From: Phenylobacterium sp.
GTDB taxonomy: Bacteria; Pseudomonadota; Alphaproteobacteria; Caulobacterales; Caulobacteraceae
Assembly (NCBI RefSeq): GCF_030651185.1
Contig: NZ_JAUSCJ010000011.1
Span: forward strand, 1-64,000
Direction of reading: 5' to 3'
DNA: 64,000 nt
Made by a program: the position numbers and the translations under genes. Position 1 is the stretch's first letter. Every line of letters begins with the position of its first letter. This document shows, in pieces, positions 8,998-15,342 of the stretch. Below the pieces are notes generated by a model. The model made no database searches and was not told the origin of the DNA. It worked only from the letters and a program-made list of their open reading frames with translations.

Positions 8998-9168
8998 ATG
9001 CTGAGCTGGGCCCTGACCTTCCTGGTGGTCGCCTTGATCGCCGGCCTCCTCGGCTTCACCTCCATCGCGGGCGCCGCGATGGGTGTCGCCAAGATTCTGT
9101 TCTTTGTTTTCCTGGTGCTGTTCGTGGTCAGCCTCGTCATGCACCTCGTCCGCGGGCGAAGCGTCTAG
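8998..9168 (+). CDS. DUF1328 (YtjA-type) small membrane protein
   Basis: 56 aa, almost wholly hydrophobic: [20 protein letters not shown], a short [11 protein letters not shown] turn, then a second segment ending in LVRGRSV. This is the DUF1328/YtjA signature of two membrane helices; molecular function is unknown. The family is often stress-induced, and here an EcfG-type promoter lies directly upstream. A second copy with the same plan is at 13131-13304. A terminator hairpin follows at 9194. Confidence 0.88.
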   Translation: MLSWALTFLVVALIAGLLGFTSIAGAAMGVAKILFFVFLVLFVVSLVMHLVRGRSV

Positions 9169-9193
9169 CCACGCCCCAGACAATCGCGAAGTG

Positions 9194-9224
9194 CGCGCCT
9201 CCGATCTGGTCGGGGGCGCGTTTT
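9194..9224 (+). terminator. Rho-independent terminator after DUF1328
   Basis: Ten-pair stem 9194-9203 / 9211-9220 with one G-U pair, followed by TTTT. Confidence 0.65.
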
Positions 9225-9247
9225 GCCATGCGCGACGAGGCAGGGCT

Positions 9248-10024
9248 CTAGCGCCGGGTCAGGGACCAGGTGCGTTGCGGCTCGAACTTGGAGCCGGTCC
9301 AGGCCAGGGCGGTGACCCGCATCTCGGCGTCGTCGGTCTCGATGATGTTGAAGCCGGGGGGCACGCCGCGCTCGCGCACCGACAGGGTGCCGCAGCCGGC
9401 CGCGTAGGTCTTCCCATCCCCATAGCCATAGGGCCAGGTGAAGGGGGCGTGGATGTGCCCCGACAGCACCAGGTCGACCCCGGCTTCGGCGAAGGCCTTG
9501 GCGGCGGCCTCCCCGTGCCAGACCTTGCCGGTCATCGGCCCACCGATCATCTCGGTCAGCGGGTGGTGGCAGACCACGATCCTCAAGCATCCGGCCGGGA
9601 CGGCGGCGAGCCAGGCCAGCGCCTCCTCCACCTGATTTTGGGAGATTTGCCCCTTGGACCAGTTGGCCCGAGGCTGCACGCCGCGCGCCGTGTTGAGGCC
9701 ATAGACCGCCAATCCCGGAGCCAGGTGGGTCTGGAAACGGGCGCGGCCGATGGCGCGTTCGTAGCGGGCGAAGGGGGTGAATAGGCGATCGTACCAGGCG
9801 AGATAGGGCGCGTCGTGATTGCCCGGAGTCACCAGCTGGGGCTCGGGAAGCTGTTTCAGCCAGGCCGCGGCCGAGGCGAACTCGCCCTTCTCCCCGAACC
9901 GGGTCAGGTCGCCGGAGACCACCACCAGATCGAGGCGCTCGGCGGCCAGCCAGTCCCGCACCGCCGCCACGGCCTCGACGTTCTCGCCGCCGAAGTGGAT
10001 GTCGGACAGATGGGCGATACGCAT
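9248..10024 (-). CDS. Metallophosphoesterase (calcineurin-like)
   Basis: 258 aa. The phosphoesterase motifs appear in order: HLSDIHFG (aa 4-11), VVSGDLTRFGE, TPGNHDAPY, VVCHHPL and LSGHIHAPF. Together they bind a dinuclear metal centre. The family hydrolyses phosphomono- or diesters such as UDP-diacylglucosamine or cyclic nucleotides; the substrate is unknown. The start ATG overlaps the TGA of the upstream diacylglycerol kinase-like gene (ATGA), indicating translational coupling. A joint role in lipid or phospholipid turnover is a reasonable inference. Confidence 0.88.
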   Translation of the reverse strand: MRIAHLSDIHFGGENVEAVAAVRDWLAAERLDLVVVSGDLTRFGEKGEFASAAAWLKQLPEPQLVTPGNHDAPYLAWYDRLFTPFARYERAIGRARFQTHLAPGLAVYGLNTARGVQPRANWSKGQISQNQVEEALAWLAAVPAGCLRIVVCHHPLTEMIGGPMTGKVWHGEAAAKAFAEAGVDLVLSGHIHAPFTWPYGYGDGKTYAAGCGTLSVRERGVPPGFNIIETDDAEMRVTALAWTGSKFEPQRTWSLTRR

Positions 10025-10938
10025 CAACGCCCCGCCTTGGCCGCAGCCCTGTCCGCCGTCGAGTCGGAGGCCGGCTTCCTCGGCGGGGCCAGCACGCGGG
10101 TGACCTCGCTTTTCCAGCTCACCTGGACGCTGGCCTTCAGCCTGGCAGGCTCGCCGTCGAGTACGGCGGGAATGCCGCTGGACGCCCATACCCGGGCCTG
10201 GCGGCAGGCGACGGACTGGACCGAGGGATCGTCCCGCCAGTCCCCGATGACACTGTGCAGGCCGATGCGCAGCGCCTCCGCCACGCCCGCCGGATCGAGC
10301 GCCGCGGCCTCCAGGAACTGGTCGTCGTCGTCCAGGGCGCGCGAGGCGATGGGGCACATGAAGGTCATGGCCTCGGCCTTGCCGCGCCCGGCCCCGTCAA
10401 GGCTGTAGCGCAGCCGACCGGAAAAGGCGCGGCGCCAGGCGCGGCGGGCGCGGTGGAAGGCGAGCATCGGACGCCCCTCGCGCACCGCCTCGCGGGCCGG
10501 CGCCAGCAGGGCGCCGGAGCCGAGGATGGCGGCCACCAGGAACAGGCGCCCGTCCACCATCCCGCCGCCGAGAGGCCGTTCCTCGCCATGTTCGAGGGTG
10601 TCTCGCAGGGCGGCCTTCCAGTCGGTGGTGCCGTAGACCGCCTTGGGCAGCATGTTCATGGTGCCGCCCGGCAGGGGTGCGATCATCGGTCCTGACATGC
10701 CGCAGAGCTCGGCCGCCGCGCGGGCCGTGCCGTCGCCGGCCAGGATCACCAGCAGGTCCGGCCCCCGGTCGATGGCCGCCTGCAGGCAGCCCGAGAGGTC
10801 GCCGTTCTCCGGGACGCAGACATTCGTCTGGCCGCCGAACTCGGCCAGGATGGCGCGCGCCTCATCGGGCGCGCCGGCGCTGACACTCCCCGAGGCGGTG
10901 TTGGCGATCAGTTCGATGCTGCGGATCTTCGCCCCCAC
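10024..10938 (-). CDS. Diacylglycerol kinase catalytic-domain protein (lipid kinase)
   Basis: 304 aa. The nucleotide-binding motif GDGTARAAAE and the substrate/ATP loop PLPGGTMNMLPKA identify the DAGK catalytic (YegS/LCB5) family, which phosphorylates diacylglycerol or sphingoid lipids. The C-terminal beta domain includes a short glycine-rich GGGMVDGR segment. Phenylobacterium and Caulobacter make sphingolipids or glycolipids, so the acceptor is uncertain. It forms an overlapping pair with the phosphoesterase. Confidence 0.85.
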   Translation of the reverse strand: MGAKIRSIELIANTASGSVSAGAPDEARAILAEFGGQTNVCVPENGDLSGCLQAAIDRGPDLLVILAGDGTARAAAELCGMSGPMIAPLPGGTMNMLPKAVYGTTDWKAALRDTLEHGEERPLGGGMVDGRLFLVAAILGSGALLAPAREAVREGRPMLAFHRARRAWRRAFSGRLRYSLDGAGRGKAEAMTFMCPIASRALDDDDQFLEAAALDPAGVAEALRIGLHSVIGDWRDDPSVQSVACRQARVWASSGIPAVLDGEPARLKASVQVSWKSEVTRVLAPPRKPASDSTADRAAAKAGR

Positions 10939-10945
10939 GGAAACC

Positions 10946-11263
10946 TCAGCTTTCCGTCTGGCTGAACGTCTTGGCCCTGAGGTCGCGGGCGGCGTCCATC
11001 ATCACCGGCTGGGCGCGGTCGGTGGCCACGGCCAGGCCATGATCGACAATGCCGCCGCTGCGGGCGAACGAGCCTTCCTTGGCGGCCAGGGCCAGGACCA
11101 CCGTGCCCACCAGGGCGGCGGCGAAGGTCAGGGTCATCATGATCGGGTGACGCTTGCGCGCCTTGCGCTCGTCGCGGCGGCCCCGAGCATAGGCATCCTG
11201 GACCTCGGGCTCTTCAGGGGCCGGGGTCGGGTGCGAAATCGTCGTGCGGCGTTGCCACAGCAT
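10946..11263 (-). CDS. Small single-span membrane protein, EcfG-controlled (unknown function)
   Basis: 105 aa. A charged cytoplasmic N-terminus (RRDERKARKRH) precedes one membrane helix (about aa 43-62, MMTLTFAAALVGTVVLALAA) and a C-terminal region expected outside the membrane. I do not recognise a family. The frame is open to 11299, but an EcfG-type -10 occupies 11299-11302, so the ATG at 11261-11263, preceded by GGAG, is the plausible start. The stop lies 7 bp before the lipid kinase gene, so it may be first in that operon. Confidence 0.75.
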   Translation of the reverse strand: MLWQRRTTISHPTPAPEEPEVQDAYARGRRDERKARKRHPIMMTLTFAAALVGTVVLALAAKEGSFARSGGIVDHGLAVATDRAQPVMMDAARDLRAKTFSQTES

Positions 11264-11298
11264 GGTCGTGGTCTCCGGTCGCGGATTGGGACTCACCA

Positions 11299-11323
11299 AA
11301 CGGTGGAGGCTGTTAGGGGTTCC
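11299..11323 (-). promoter_or_regulatory. EcfG (SigT)-type promoter, small membrane protein gene
   Basis: On the minus strand GGAAC (11323-11319), 16-bp spacer, CGTT (11302-11299), exact. It lies 36 bp upstream of the 11263 start and could drive the membrane protein, lipid kinase and phosphoesterase genes together. Confidence 0.8.
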
Positions 11324-11428
11324 GGTGTGGCGCGCCGGGAAACGCCAAGCGTCGCCATGCGTTGCCCCTGTGGATGGCTATGTCATGGCGCTGGGCTATG
11401 GTGTCGGCTGGTTCAAAAGGGTGTGCTC

Positions 11429-11887
11429 ATGACGACGGTTCGTGGACTTGGCGCGGCGGTTCTGGTGGTGGCGGTCCTGGGGGCGGGCTGCACGACGATG
11501 ACCAGCGCGCGCGACCGCATCGTCAAGCGCGAGGCCAGCTGCGCCGACGTGACCGTCGACATCTATTTCGAACCTGACTCGGCCGAGGTCACCCGGGAAG
11601 GCCGCGCCGTGCTGCGCGCCGCCGCCGATCAGGCCAAGGGCTGCCAGGTGGACAAGGTGCTGGTGCTGGGCCTGGCTGACGCCGCCGGCGCGCCGGCCGC
11701 CAACCTGGAACTGTCCAAGCAGCGCGCCACCTCGGTCACCAAGGCCCTGACCGCCACCGGCCTGCCCGCCGGGGAAATCGATCTGGCCGCCGCGGGCCAG
11801 TCCGGCTCCGTGACCGCCTCGGGCGACAATCGTCCCCTGCGCCGCCGGGCCGACGTCACCCTCAAGCTCTCGACGCCCCGGAAATAG
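11429..11887 (+). CDS. OmpA-like domain lipoprotein
   Basis: 152 aa. The N-terminal hydrophobic segment ends in VAVLGAGC (aa 14-21), a weak lipobox because the -3 residue is Gly. The OmpA/MotB-type peptidoglycan-binding domain follows, with YFEPDSAEVTREGRAVL, NLELSKQRATSV and DNRPLRRRADV. The first motif replaces the usual F-x-x-x-S/N pattern, and the terminal NRRVE-type motif is present as DNRPLRRRADV. It probably links the outer membrane to peptidoglycan. It follows a 130-bp gap downstream of the divergent stress promoter, and no promoter of its own was recognised. Confidence 0.83.
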   Translation: MTTVRGLGAAVLVVAVLGAGCTTMTSARDRIVKREASCADVTVDIYFEPDSAEVTREGRAVLRAAADQAKGCQVDKVLVLGLADAAGAPAANLELSKQRATSVTKALTATGLPAGEIDLAAAGQSGSVTASGDNRPLRRRADVTLKLSTPRK

Positions 11888-11907
11888 GGGCGGACTCGCC
11901 GATAGCG

Positions 11908-12033
11908 CGCAAAAAGAAGGGCGGCTCCGGGGAGAGCCGCCTTGAAGGTGTGCACATCGAGAATGGGGTGCGAAGGCGGCAGACCGGCGTGTGCGCCGGT
12001 CTCAAGTCGGGGGGGGCGTCGCCGCCTTCGCAA
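11908..12033 (-). ncRNA. Candidate stress-controlled small RNA (GsrN-like features)
   Basis: Predicted transcript of about 125 nt on the minus strand. A near-match EcfG promoter (12064-12040) places the 5' end near 12033. The RNA then starts with an 11-bp stem (12031-12021 with 11980-11970) enclosing a 9-bp stem (12002-11994 with 11989-11981). Between them is an unpaired run of eight C residues (12016-12009). A second hairpin (11941-11934 with 11927-11920) has a C-rich loop and is followed by CTTCTTTTT, a good terminator. GSR-driven RNA with C-rich loops recalls Caulobacter GsrN; identity with GsrN is unproven. No convincing coding frame was seen. Confidence 0.55.
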
Positions 12034-12039
12034 ATATCA

Positions 12040-12064
12040 AACTCACCCACGATTCCTTGGTTCC
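12040..12064 (-). promoter_or_regulatory. Near-match EcfG-type promoter, candidate sRNA
   Basis: On the minus strand GGAAC (12064-12060), 16-bp spacer, AGTT (12043-12040). It differs from the consensus only in the first base of the -10. Confidence 0.5.
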
Positions 12065-12089
12065 CGCTTCGCGCGAGTTTTTTCGAAAA

Positions 12090-12416
12090 TTATTTCGCCT
12101 CCAGATCCACCGCCGGCATGGAGTCGAACTCCGCCTTGCTGAGGGGGATGACGAAACGGTCGCCCTCGGGGCTCAAGGCCTTGTAGGGCAGGCTGCGTGG
12201 ACCGGCGGCCCGCGCGCCCTTCGGCTGGACCAGCACCTGCAGCGGACGACCGTCGGCGCCGGTGATCACCTTGGCGATCGTGCCGAGCACCGCGCCGTCG
12301 GATGCGCGCACCTCGCGCCCCTCAAGGGCGAGCCCTTGCGCGGACGCCAGGTTGGCGAAGGCGAGCAGCACACTGGCGGCGAGGCCGGCGACGAGAACGT
12401 GTCTGGGCTTGATCAT
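12090..12416 (-). CDS. Secreted PRC-barrel-like protein
   Basis: 108 aa. It has a signal peptide (KPRHVLVAGLAASVLLAFANLASAQG, cleavage expected after ASA, about aa 26). The following small beta-rich domain (GREVRASDGAVLGTIAKVIT, then LQVLVQPKG and ALSPEGDRFVIPL) resembles PRC-barrel repeats. Such domains are found in stress and envelope proteins and bind no known ligand. The ATG at 12414-12416 is chosen because it gives a clean signal peptide; the frame extends upstream to 12473. The divergent gene at 12568 is stress-controlled. Confidence 0.72.
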   Translation of the reverse strand: MIKPRHVLVAGLAASVLLAFANLASAQGLALEGREVRASDGAVLGTIAKVITGADGRPLQVLVQPKGARAAGPRSLPYKALSPEGDRFVIPLSKAEFDSMPAVDLEAK

Positions 12417-12491
12417 GATGCTCAACAGATGGGGAGGCCGTGACCTCATTGCGACCATCTTGGCGCAGCGCACCTGAACCGTCGATGAGCG

Positions 12492-12516
12492 GGAACAGCA
12501 GAACGACTGTGGCGTT
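12492..12516 (+). promoter_or_regulatory. EcfG (SigT)-type promoter, two small membrane genes
   Basis: Exact GGAAC (12492-12496), 16-bp spacer, CGTT (12513-12516). It lies 51 bp upstream of the 67-aa gene and probably drives the next gene too. Confidence 0.8.
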
Positions 12517-12567
12517 AGCCAGATGCGGGCGCCCGGTCCGCGACAGAACTAACTCGGGGGTCCCCCA

Positions 12568-12771
12568 ATGATCCGTAGCTTTGACGCGCCTGGCGGGATC
12601 GTCCTCTTCACCGCGTCGAGCCCGCGCCAACGTCAGGTGCGCCGCCGCTCGGCCGCCATCGCCGTGATTTTCGCGATCGCCTTCGCCGGCGGTCTCATCG
12701 GCCAGCTCAGCGCGGCTCGCGACGCCGTTGGCCCGGTTCCCCCCGGTCCGTTCAGCTATTTCCCGAACTAG
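12568..12771 (+). CDS. Small single-span membrane protein (unknown)
   Basis: 67 aa. A basic stretch (RQRQVRRRS) precedes one membrane helix (AAIAVIFAIAFAGGLIGQL, about aa 29-47) and a short proline-rich tail (PVPPGPFSYFPN). No family is recognised. It lies just downstream of an EcfG-type promoter and 19 bp before another small membrane gene, so both are expected to be stress-induced together. Confidence 0.7.
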   Translation: MIRSFDAPGGIVLFTASSPRQRQVRRRSAAIAVIFAIAFAGGLIGQLSAARDAVGPVPPGPFSYFPN

Positions 12772-12790
12772 GTAACAAGGAGCCACCCCC

Positions 12791-13057
12791 ATGGCCGTCC
12801 TCTCCCGTAATTCCGACCACACCGTCCTCAACGCCACCCGCGCCCGCCAGGGGCGGTTTGGCCGGCACGTCTTCTGGGTGCTGCTGGTCTCCACCGCGCT
12901 GGCCGCCATGGCCCTGTTCGGCGCCTGGACCTGGCAGGCCGACAACCTGGCCTCCACCGAGGTGAACAACGGCAAGCAACCGGCGGACGCCCAGGCTTTC
13001 GAGATGGGCGCGCCGGCGGAGGGGACGCTGCAGACTTCGCCGGACACGCCGCGCTAG
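12791..13057 (+). CDS. Small single-span membrane protein (unknown)
   Basis: 88 aa. An N-terminal basic region (NATRARQGRFGRH) is followed by a membrane helix (VFWVLLVSTALAAMALFGAW, about aa 27-46) and a hydrophilic acidic tail. No recognised domain. An ACAAGGAG ribosome site lies before the ATG. It is in tandem with the 67-aa gene, and its end is closed by a strong terminator at 13083. Confidence 0.7.
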   Translation: MAVLSRNSDHTVLNATRARQGRFGRHVFWVLLVSTALAAMALFGAWTWQADNLASTEVNNGKQPADAQAFEMGAPAEGTLQTSPDTPR

Positions 13058-13082
13058 GCTGCGGCGACCTCATCGAATGCAG

Positions 13083-13109
13083 AACGGCCGCCCAACGGGC
13101 GGCCGTTTT
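13083..13109 (+). terminator. Rho-independent terminator
   Basis: Perfect stem (13084-13093 / 13097-13106, ACGGCCGCCC with its complement), three-base loop, then TTT. It follows the 88-aa gene. Confidence 0.85.
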
Positions 13110-13130
13110 CATATTTGGATATCGACCTGA

Positions 13131-13304
13131 CTACAGAACCGACTGTCCCCGCACCGCGCGGATGACGAAACTCGCCACCAGCAGCACCAGGAAGAGGACG
13201 AACAGCACCTTGGCCACGGTGGCGGCGAGGCCGGCCAGGCCCATGAAGCCCAGGAAGCCCGCCACGATGGCGAGGACGGCGAAGGTCAGGGCCCAACCCA
13301 ACAT
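13131..13304 (-). CDS. DUF1328 small membrane protein, second copy
   Basis: 57 aa, the same plan as the protein at 8998: [20 protein letters not shown], a [12 protein letters not shown] turn, a second helix and the basic end [10 protein letters not shown]-like ([10 protein letters not shown]). The function of DUF1328 is unknown. No EcfG motif was found upstream. It is separated from phyR, on the same strand, by the terminator at 13355-13379, so it needs its own promoter or read-through. Confidence 0.88.
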   Translation of the reverse strand: MLGWALTFAVLAIVAGFLGFMGLAGLAATVAKVLFVLFLVLLVASFVIRAVRGQSVL

Positions 13305-13354
13305 CAGATCTACTCCCGGAAACGCTGCGCCCCCGTTGTGGACGCCTGAACACG

Positions 13355-13379
13355 AAAACGCCGGCGCGAGGCCGGCGTT
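13355..13379 (-). terminator. Terminator after phyR
   Basis: Nine-pair stem AACGCCGGC / GCCGGCGTT (13357-13365 with 13371-13379); on the minus strand it ends in TTTTCG. Confidence 0.7.
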
Positions 13380-13403
13380 CCGCTCAAGCCGGGGCTTGGG
13401 AGA

Positions 13404-14198
13404 TCAGGCGGCCTGTTTGGCGTTGCGCGGGTGGAAGAACAACGCCTGGCCGATCGCCGCCTTCACCGTTTCCGGCTGGAAGGGCTTGGTGATCAGGAAG
13501 GTGGGCTCCGGGCGTTCGCCAGTCAGCAGGCGCTCGGGGAAGGCGGTGATGAAGATCACCGGCACGTCGTAACGCGCCAGGATATCCTTCACGGCGTCGA
13601 TGCCCGACGACCCGTCCGCCAACTGGATGTCAGCCAGGACCAGGCCGGGGACCTTGCGGTTGACCGCGTCCACCGCTTCGGTGCGGGTGGCGGCGATGTC
13701 CACCACCGTGTGGCCCAGTTCCGTGACCAGGGCCTCGATGTCGGCGGCGATCACCGGCTCGTCCTCGATGATCAGAACGTCGGTGGCCAGTTCGGCGTCG
13801 ATTTCCTGCTGGGCTTCGCTGATCAGGCCCTCGACCTCGGAGAAGTCGGCGCCCAGGATCTGAGCCGCCTCCGACGGCGTGAAGCCCTCAAGCGCGGTGA
13901 GCAGGAAGGCCTGGCGCGACCGCGGCGCGATCCGCATCAGGCGGCCGCTGGCGTCGTCTCCGGTGACGCCGCCGTCGCGGGGCTCGAGCTTGGCGCCCGT
14001 GCTCAGCCAGATGGCGTGGAAGACATGATAGAGCGCCACGCGGGGCGTGAGGTTGGCCTCCAGCACCCGCTCTCCGGCGGCCAGCGCTTCAAGCGCGACA
14101 CGGACATAGTGGTCGCCGGTGGTCTGATCCCCCGTCAGGGCGCGGGCATAGCGGCGCACATAGGGCAGATGGGGCGCCAATCGGGCTAGCAGACTCAA
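13404..14198 (-). CDS. phyR: PhyR, anti-anti-sigma response regulator of the general stress response
   Basis: 264 aa. The N-terminal sigma-like domain (LLARLAPHLPYVRRYARAL, then HYVRVALEALAAGE, aa 1-130) mimics EcfG. The C-terminal receiver runs about aa 140-260 (VLIIEDEPVIAADIEALV, phospho-acceptor in LADIQLADG, TKPFQPE). When phosphorylated by HWE/HisKA_2 kinases it binds NepR and frees the sigma factor. The start is taken as TTG at 14196-14198, which has a GGGAGGG ribosome site eight bases upstream and gives the canonical MSLLARLAP. The frame is open further upstream, but an EcfG promoter at 14298-14274 lies there. It is divergent from nepR-sigT. Confidence 0.95.
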   Translation of the reverse strand: MSLLARLAPHLPYVRRYARALTGDQTTGDHYVRVALEALAAGERVLEANLTPRVALYHVFHAIWLSTGAKLEPRDGGVTGDDASGRLMRIAPRSRQAFLLTALEGFTPSEAAQILGADFSEVEGLISEAQQEIDAELATDVLIIEDEPVIAADIEALVTELGHTVVDIAATRTEAVDAVNRKVPGLVLADIQLADGSSGIDAVKDILARYDVPVIFITAFPERLLTGERPEPTFLITKPFQPETVKAAIGQALFFHPRNAKQAA

Positions 14199-14273
14199 GG
14201 TGATACCCTCCCCGTAGGAAACACGCGAACGCCTCGGGTTGCATGCCCCGACAGCGCTCACCATAGCGCCGGA

Positions 14274-14298
14274 AACGTCGCTGTGGGGAACCGGTTCC
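14274..14298 (-). promoter_or_regulatory. EcfG (SigT)-type promoter, phyR
   Basis: On the minus strand GGAAC (14298-14294), 16-bp spacer, CGTT (14277-14274), exact, 75 bp upstream of the phyR start. It would give positive feedback of the sigma factor on phyR. Confidence 0.85.
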
Positions 14299-14312
14299 CT
14301 CAAGCGTGCGTT
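14287..14312 (+). promoter_or_regulatory. EcfG (SigT)-type promoter, distal, toward nepR
   Basis: GGAAC (14287-14291), 17-bp spacer, CGTT (14309-14312). Its -35 forms one half of GGAACCGGTTCC and overlaps the phyR promoter. It would produce a longer nepR leader. Confidence 0.55.
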
Positions 14313-14385
14313 TTGTTCATCCTGGAGCGCATCGCGGTTAGGCGGAATCCGGTTGACCCGCCCAACCCGCGCGACACTTCTGAAG

Positions 14386-14439
14386 CTAGAGCCTTTTCGA
14401 GCACACCAGATGATTTCATCTGATCCTGACAGGCTATAG
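14386..14439. repeat. CTAG-bounded palindromic repeat
   Basis: Begins CTAGAGCCT and ends AGGCTATAG (near-inverted), with an inner AGATGATTTCATCT palindrome. It resembles in layout the CTAG-bounded repeats at 39191-39305. Confidence 0.5.
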
Positions 14440-14451
14440 GGGCCCGAGATG

Positions 14452-14476
14452 GGAACCGGAATCGGAGCGGGGCGTT
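14452..14476 (+). promoter_or_regulatory. EcfG (SigT)-type promoter, nepR-sigT-phyK
   Basis: Exact GGAAC (14452-14456), 16-bp spacer, CGTT (14473-14476). It implies autoregulation of the sigma operon. Its -10 overlaps a possible TTG start at 14475, which argues for the ATG at 14535 as the nepR start. Confidence 0.85.
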
Positions 14477-14534
14477 GACGGGCGACGATGACCAATCGAG
14501 GGGGCAAGCGCCGCGAAAGCGGAGCGCCGAGGAC

Positions 14535-14723
14535 ATGATCGAACAAACACCCAATGAGGACCGGCGGAAGGTCTCTGCCGCCCTCGACGAAGCCCGGCTC
14601 CGCCAGCAGGCGATCGGCGCGCGGCTGCGCCAGATGTTCGACGAAGTTGTCAATGAACCTGTGCCCGACGAGTTTCTCGACATCCTTCGCAAGGCCGACA
14701 AGCGTTCCTCGGAGAACGGCTGA
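14535..14723 (+). CDS. nepR: NepR anti-sigma factor
   Basis: 62 aa from ATG 14535, the usual NepR size. The conserved core is IGARLRQMFDEVVNEPVPDE plus FLDILRKAD. NepR binds and silences the EcfG sigma factor, and phosphorylated PhyR strips it off. A TTG at 14475 would add 20 charged residues and has a GGAG upstream, but it lies inside the -10 of the EcfG promoter and could only be used on the longer transcript. The stop TGA shares one base with the sigma factor ATG (TGATG), a coupled arrangement conserved in this module. Confidence 0.93.
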   Translation: MIEQTPNEDRRKVSAALDEARLRQQAIGARLRQMFDEVVNEPVPDEFLDILRKADKRSSENG

Positions 14724-15328
14724 TGGCGGGCGACGACGCCAAGAACGCCAGCCGGACGCCGGCGGAGGACGAGGCGTTCAAGCGTGAGCTGGTCAAGCTG
14801 ATCCCCCACCTGCGCGCCTTCGCCCGCACCCTGGCCGGAGAGCCAGCCGGCGCGGACGATCTGGCTCAGGACGCCATGATGAAGGCCTGGGACGCCCGCA
14901 ACTCATTCCAGATGGGCACCAACATGAAGGCCTGGACCTTCATGATCCTTCGCAACCAGTTCTATTCCGAAAAGCGCCGCTCCTGGCGCCAGACCCAGCT
15001 CGACCAGGAAGCGGCCGAGCGAACCCTGGTGGCCGTGGACGACCCCGAGGCGCCTGTGGCCCTGGACGAACTGCGCCTGTCCCTGGCCATGCTGCCGCCC
15101 GAACAGCGGGAAGCCCTGGTGCTGGTGGGCGCGGGGGGCTTTGCCTACGAGGAAGCCGCCGAGATCTGCAACTGCGCCGTCGGCACCGTGAAGAGCCGGG
15201 TCAGCCGGGCTCGGCGCGCCCTGCACGCGATCCTCGACGACGGAGCCTATGAGCGCGATGGTGGAGCCGCCGGCGACGCCATGCGCTCCATCCTCGCGGA
15301 TGCGGAGCGCCTCTCAAGCGCCCGCTAG
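14723..15328 (+). CDS. sigT: EcfG-type general stress sigma factor
   Basis: 201 aa. Region 2 is visible (LIPHLRAFARTLAGEPAGAD, DLAQDAMMKAWDAR, MKAWTFMILRNQFYSEKRR, about aa 28-90). Region 4 follows (LPPEQREALVLVGAGGFAYE, EAAEICNCAVGTVKSRVSRA, about aa 125-175). This is the EcfG/SigT family that recognises GGAAC-N16/17-CGTT. It is translationally coupled to nepR and followed after 14 bp by the sensor kinase. Multiple exact target sites in this window make it likely to be the regulator of the surrounding small genes. Confidence 0.95.
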   Translation: MAGDDAKNASRTPAEDEAFKRELVKLIPHLRAFARTLAGEPAGADDLAQDAMMKAWDARNSFQMGTNMKAWTFMILRNQFYSEKRRSWRQTQLDQEAAERTLVAVDDPEAPVALDELRLSLAMLPPEQREALVLVGAGGFAYEEAAEICNCAVGTVKSRVSRARRALHAILDDGAYERDGGAAGDAMRSILADAERLSSAR

Positions 15329-15342
15329 GCGACGGGCTCGAC

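Larger units (their letters stand above)
14199..14534. other. phyR-nepR divergent regulatory region
   Basis: 336 bp without a supported gene. It holds a palindromic GGAACCGGTTCC (14287-14298) that supplies a -35 on each strand, a palindromic repeat (14386-14439) and a second EcfG promoter (14452-14476). No other open frame is convincing. Confidence 0.75.

Noticed and set aside
11862-12050. 62-codon minus-strand frame over the candidate sRNA region
   Set aside because: Crosses both hairpins and the T-rich terminator, has no ribosome site or recognised domain; the RNA explanation fits the structure better.
12784-13100. Other small frames on either strand around the stress genes
   Set aside because: Overlap clear small genes and a terminator; composition is that of shadow frames.
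14475-14534. Longer nepR from TTG 14475
   Set aside because: The codon lies inside the -10 of the exact EcfG promoter; kept only as an alternative.
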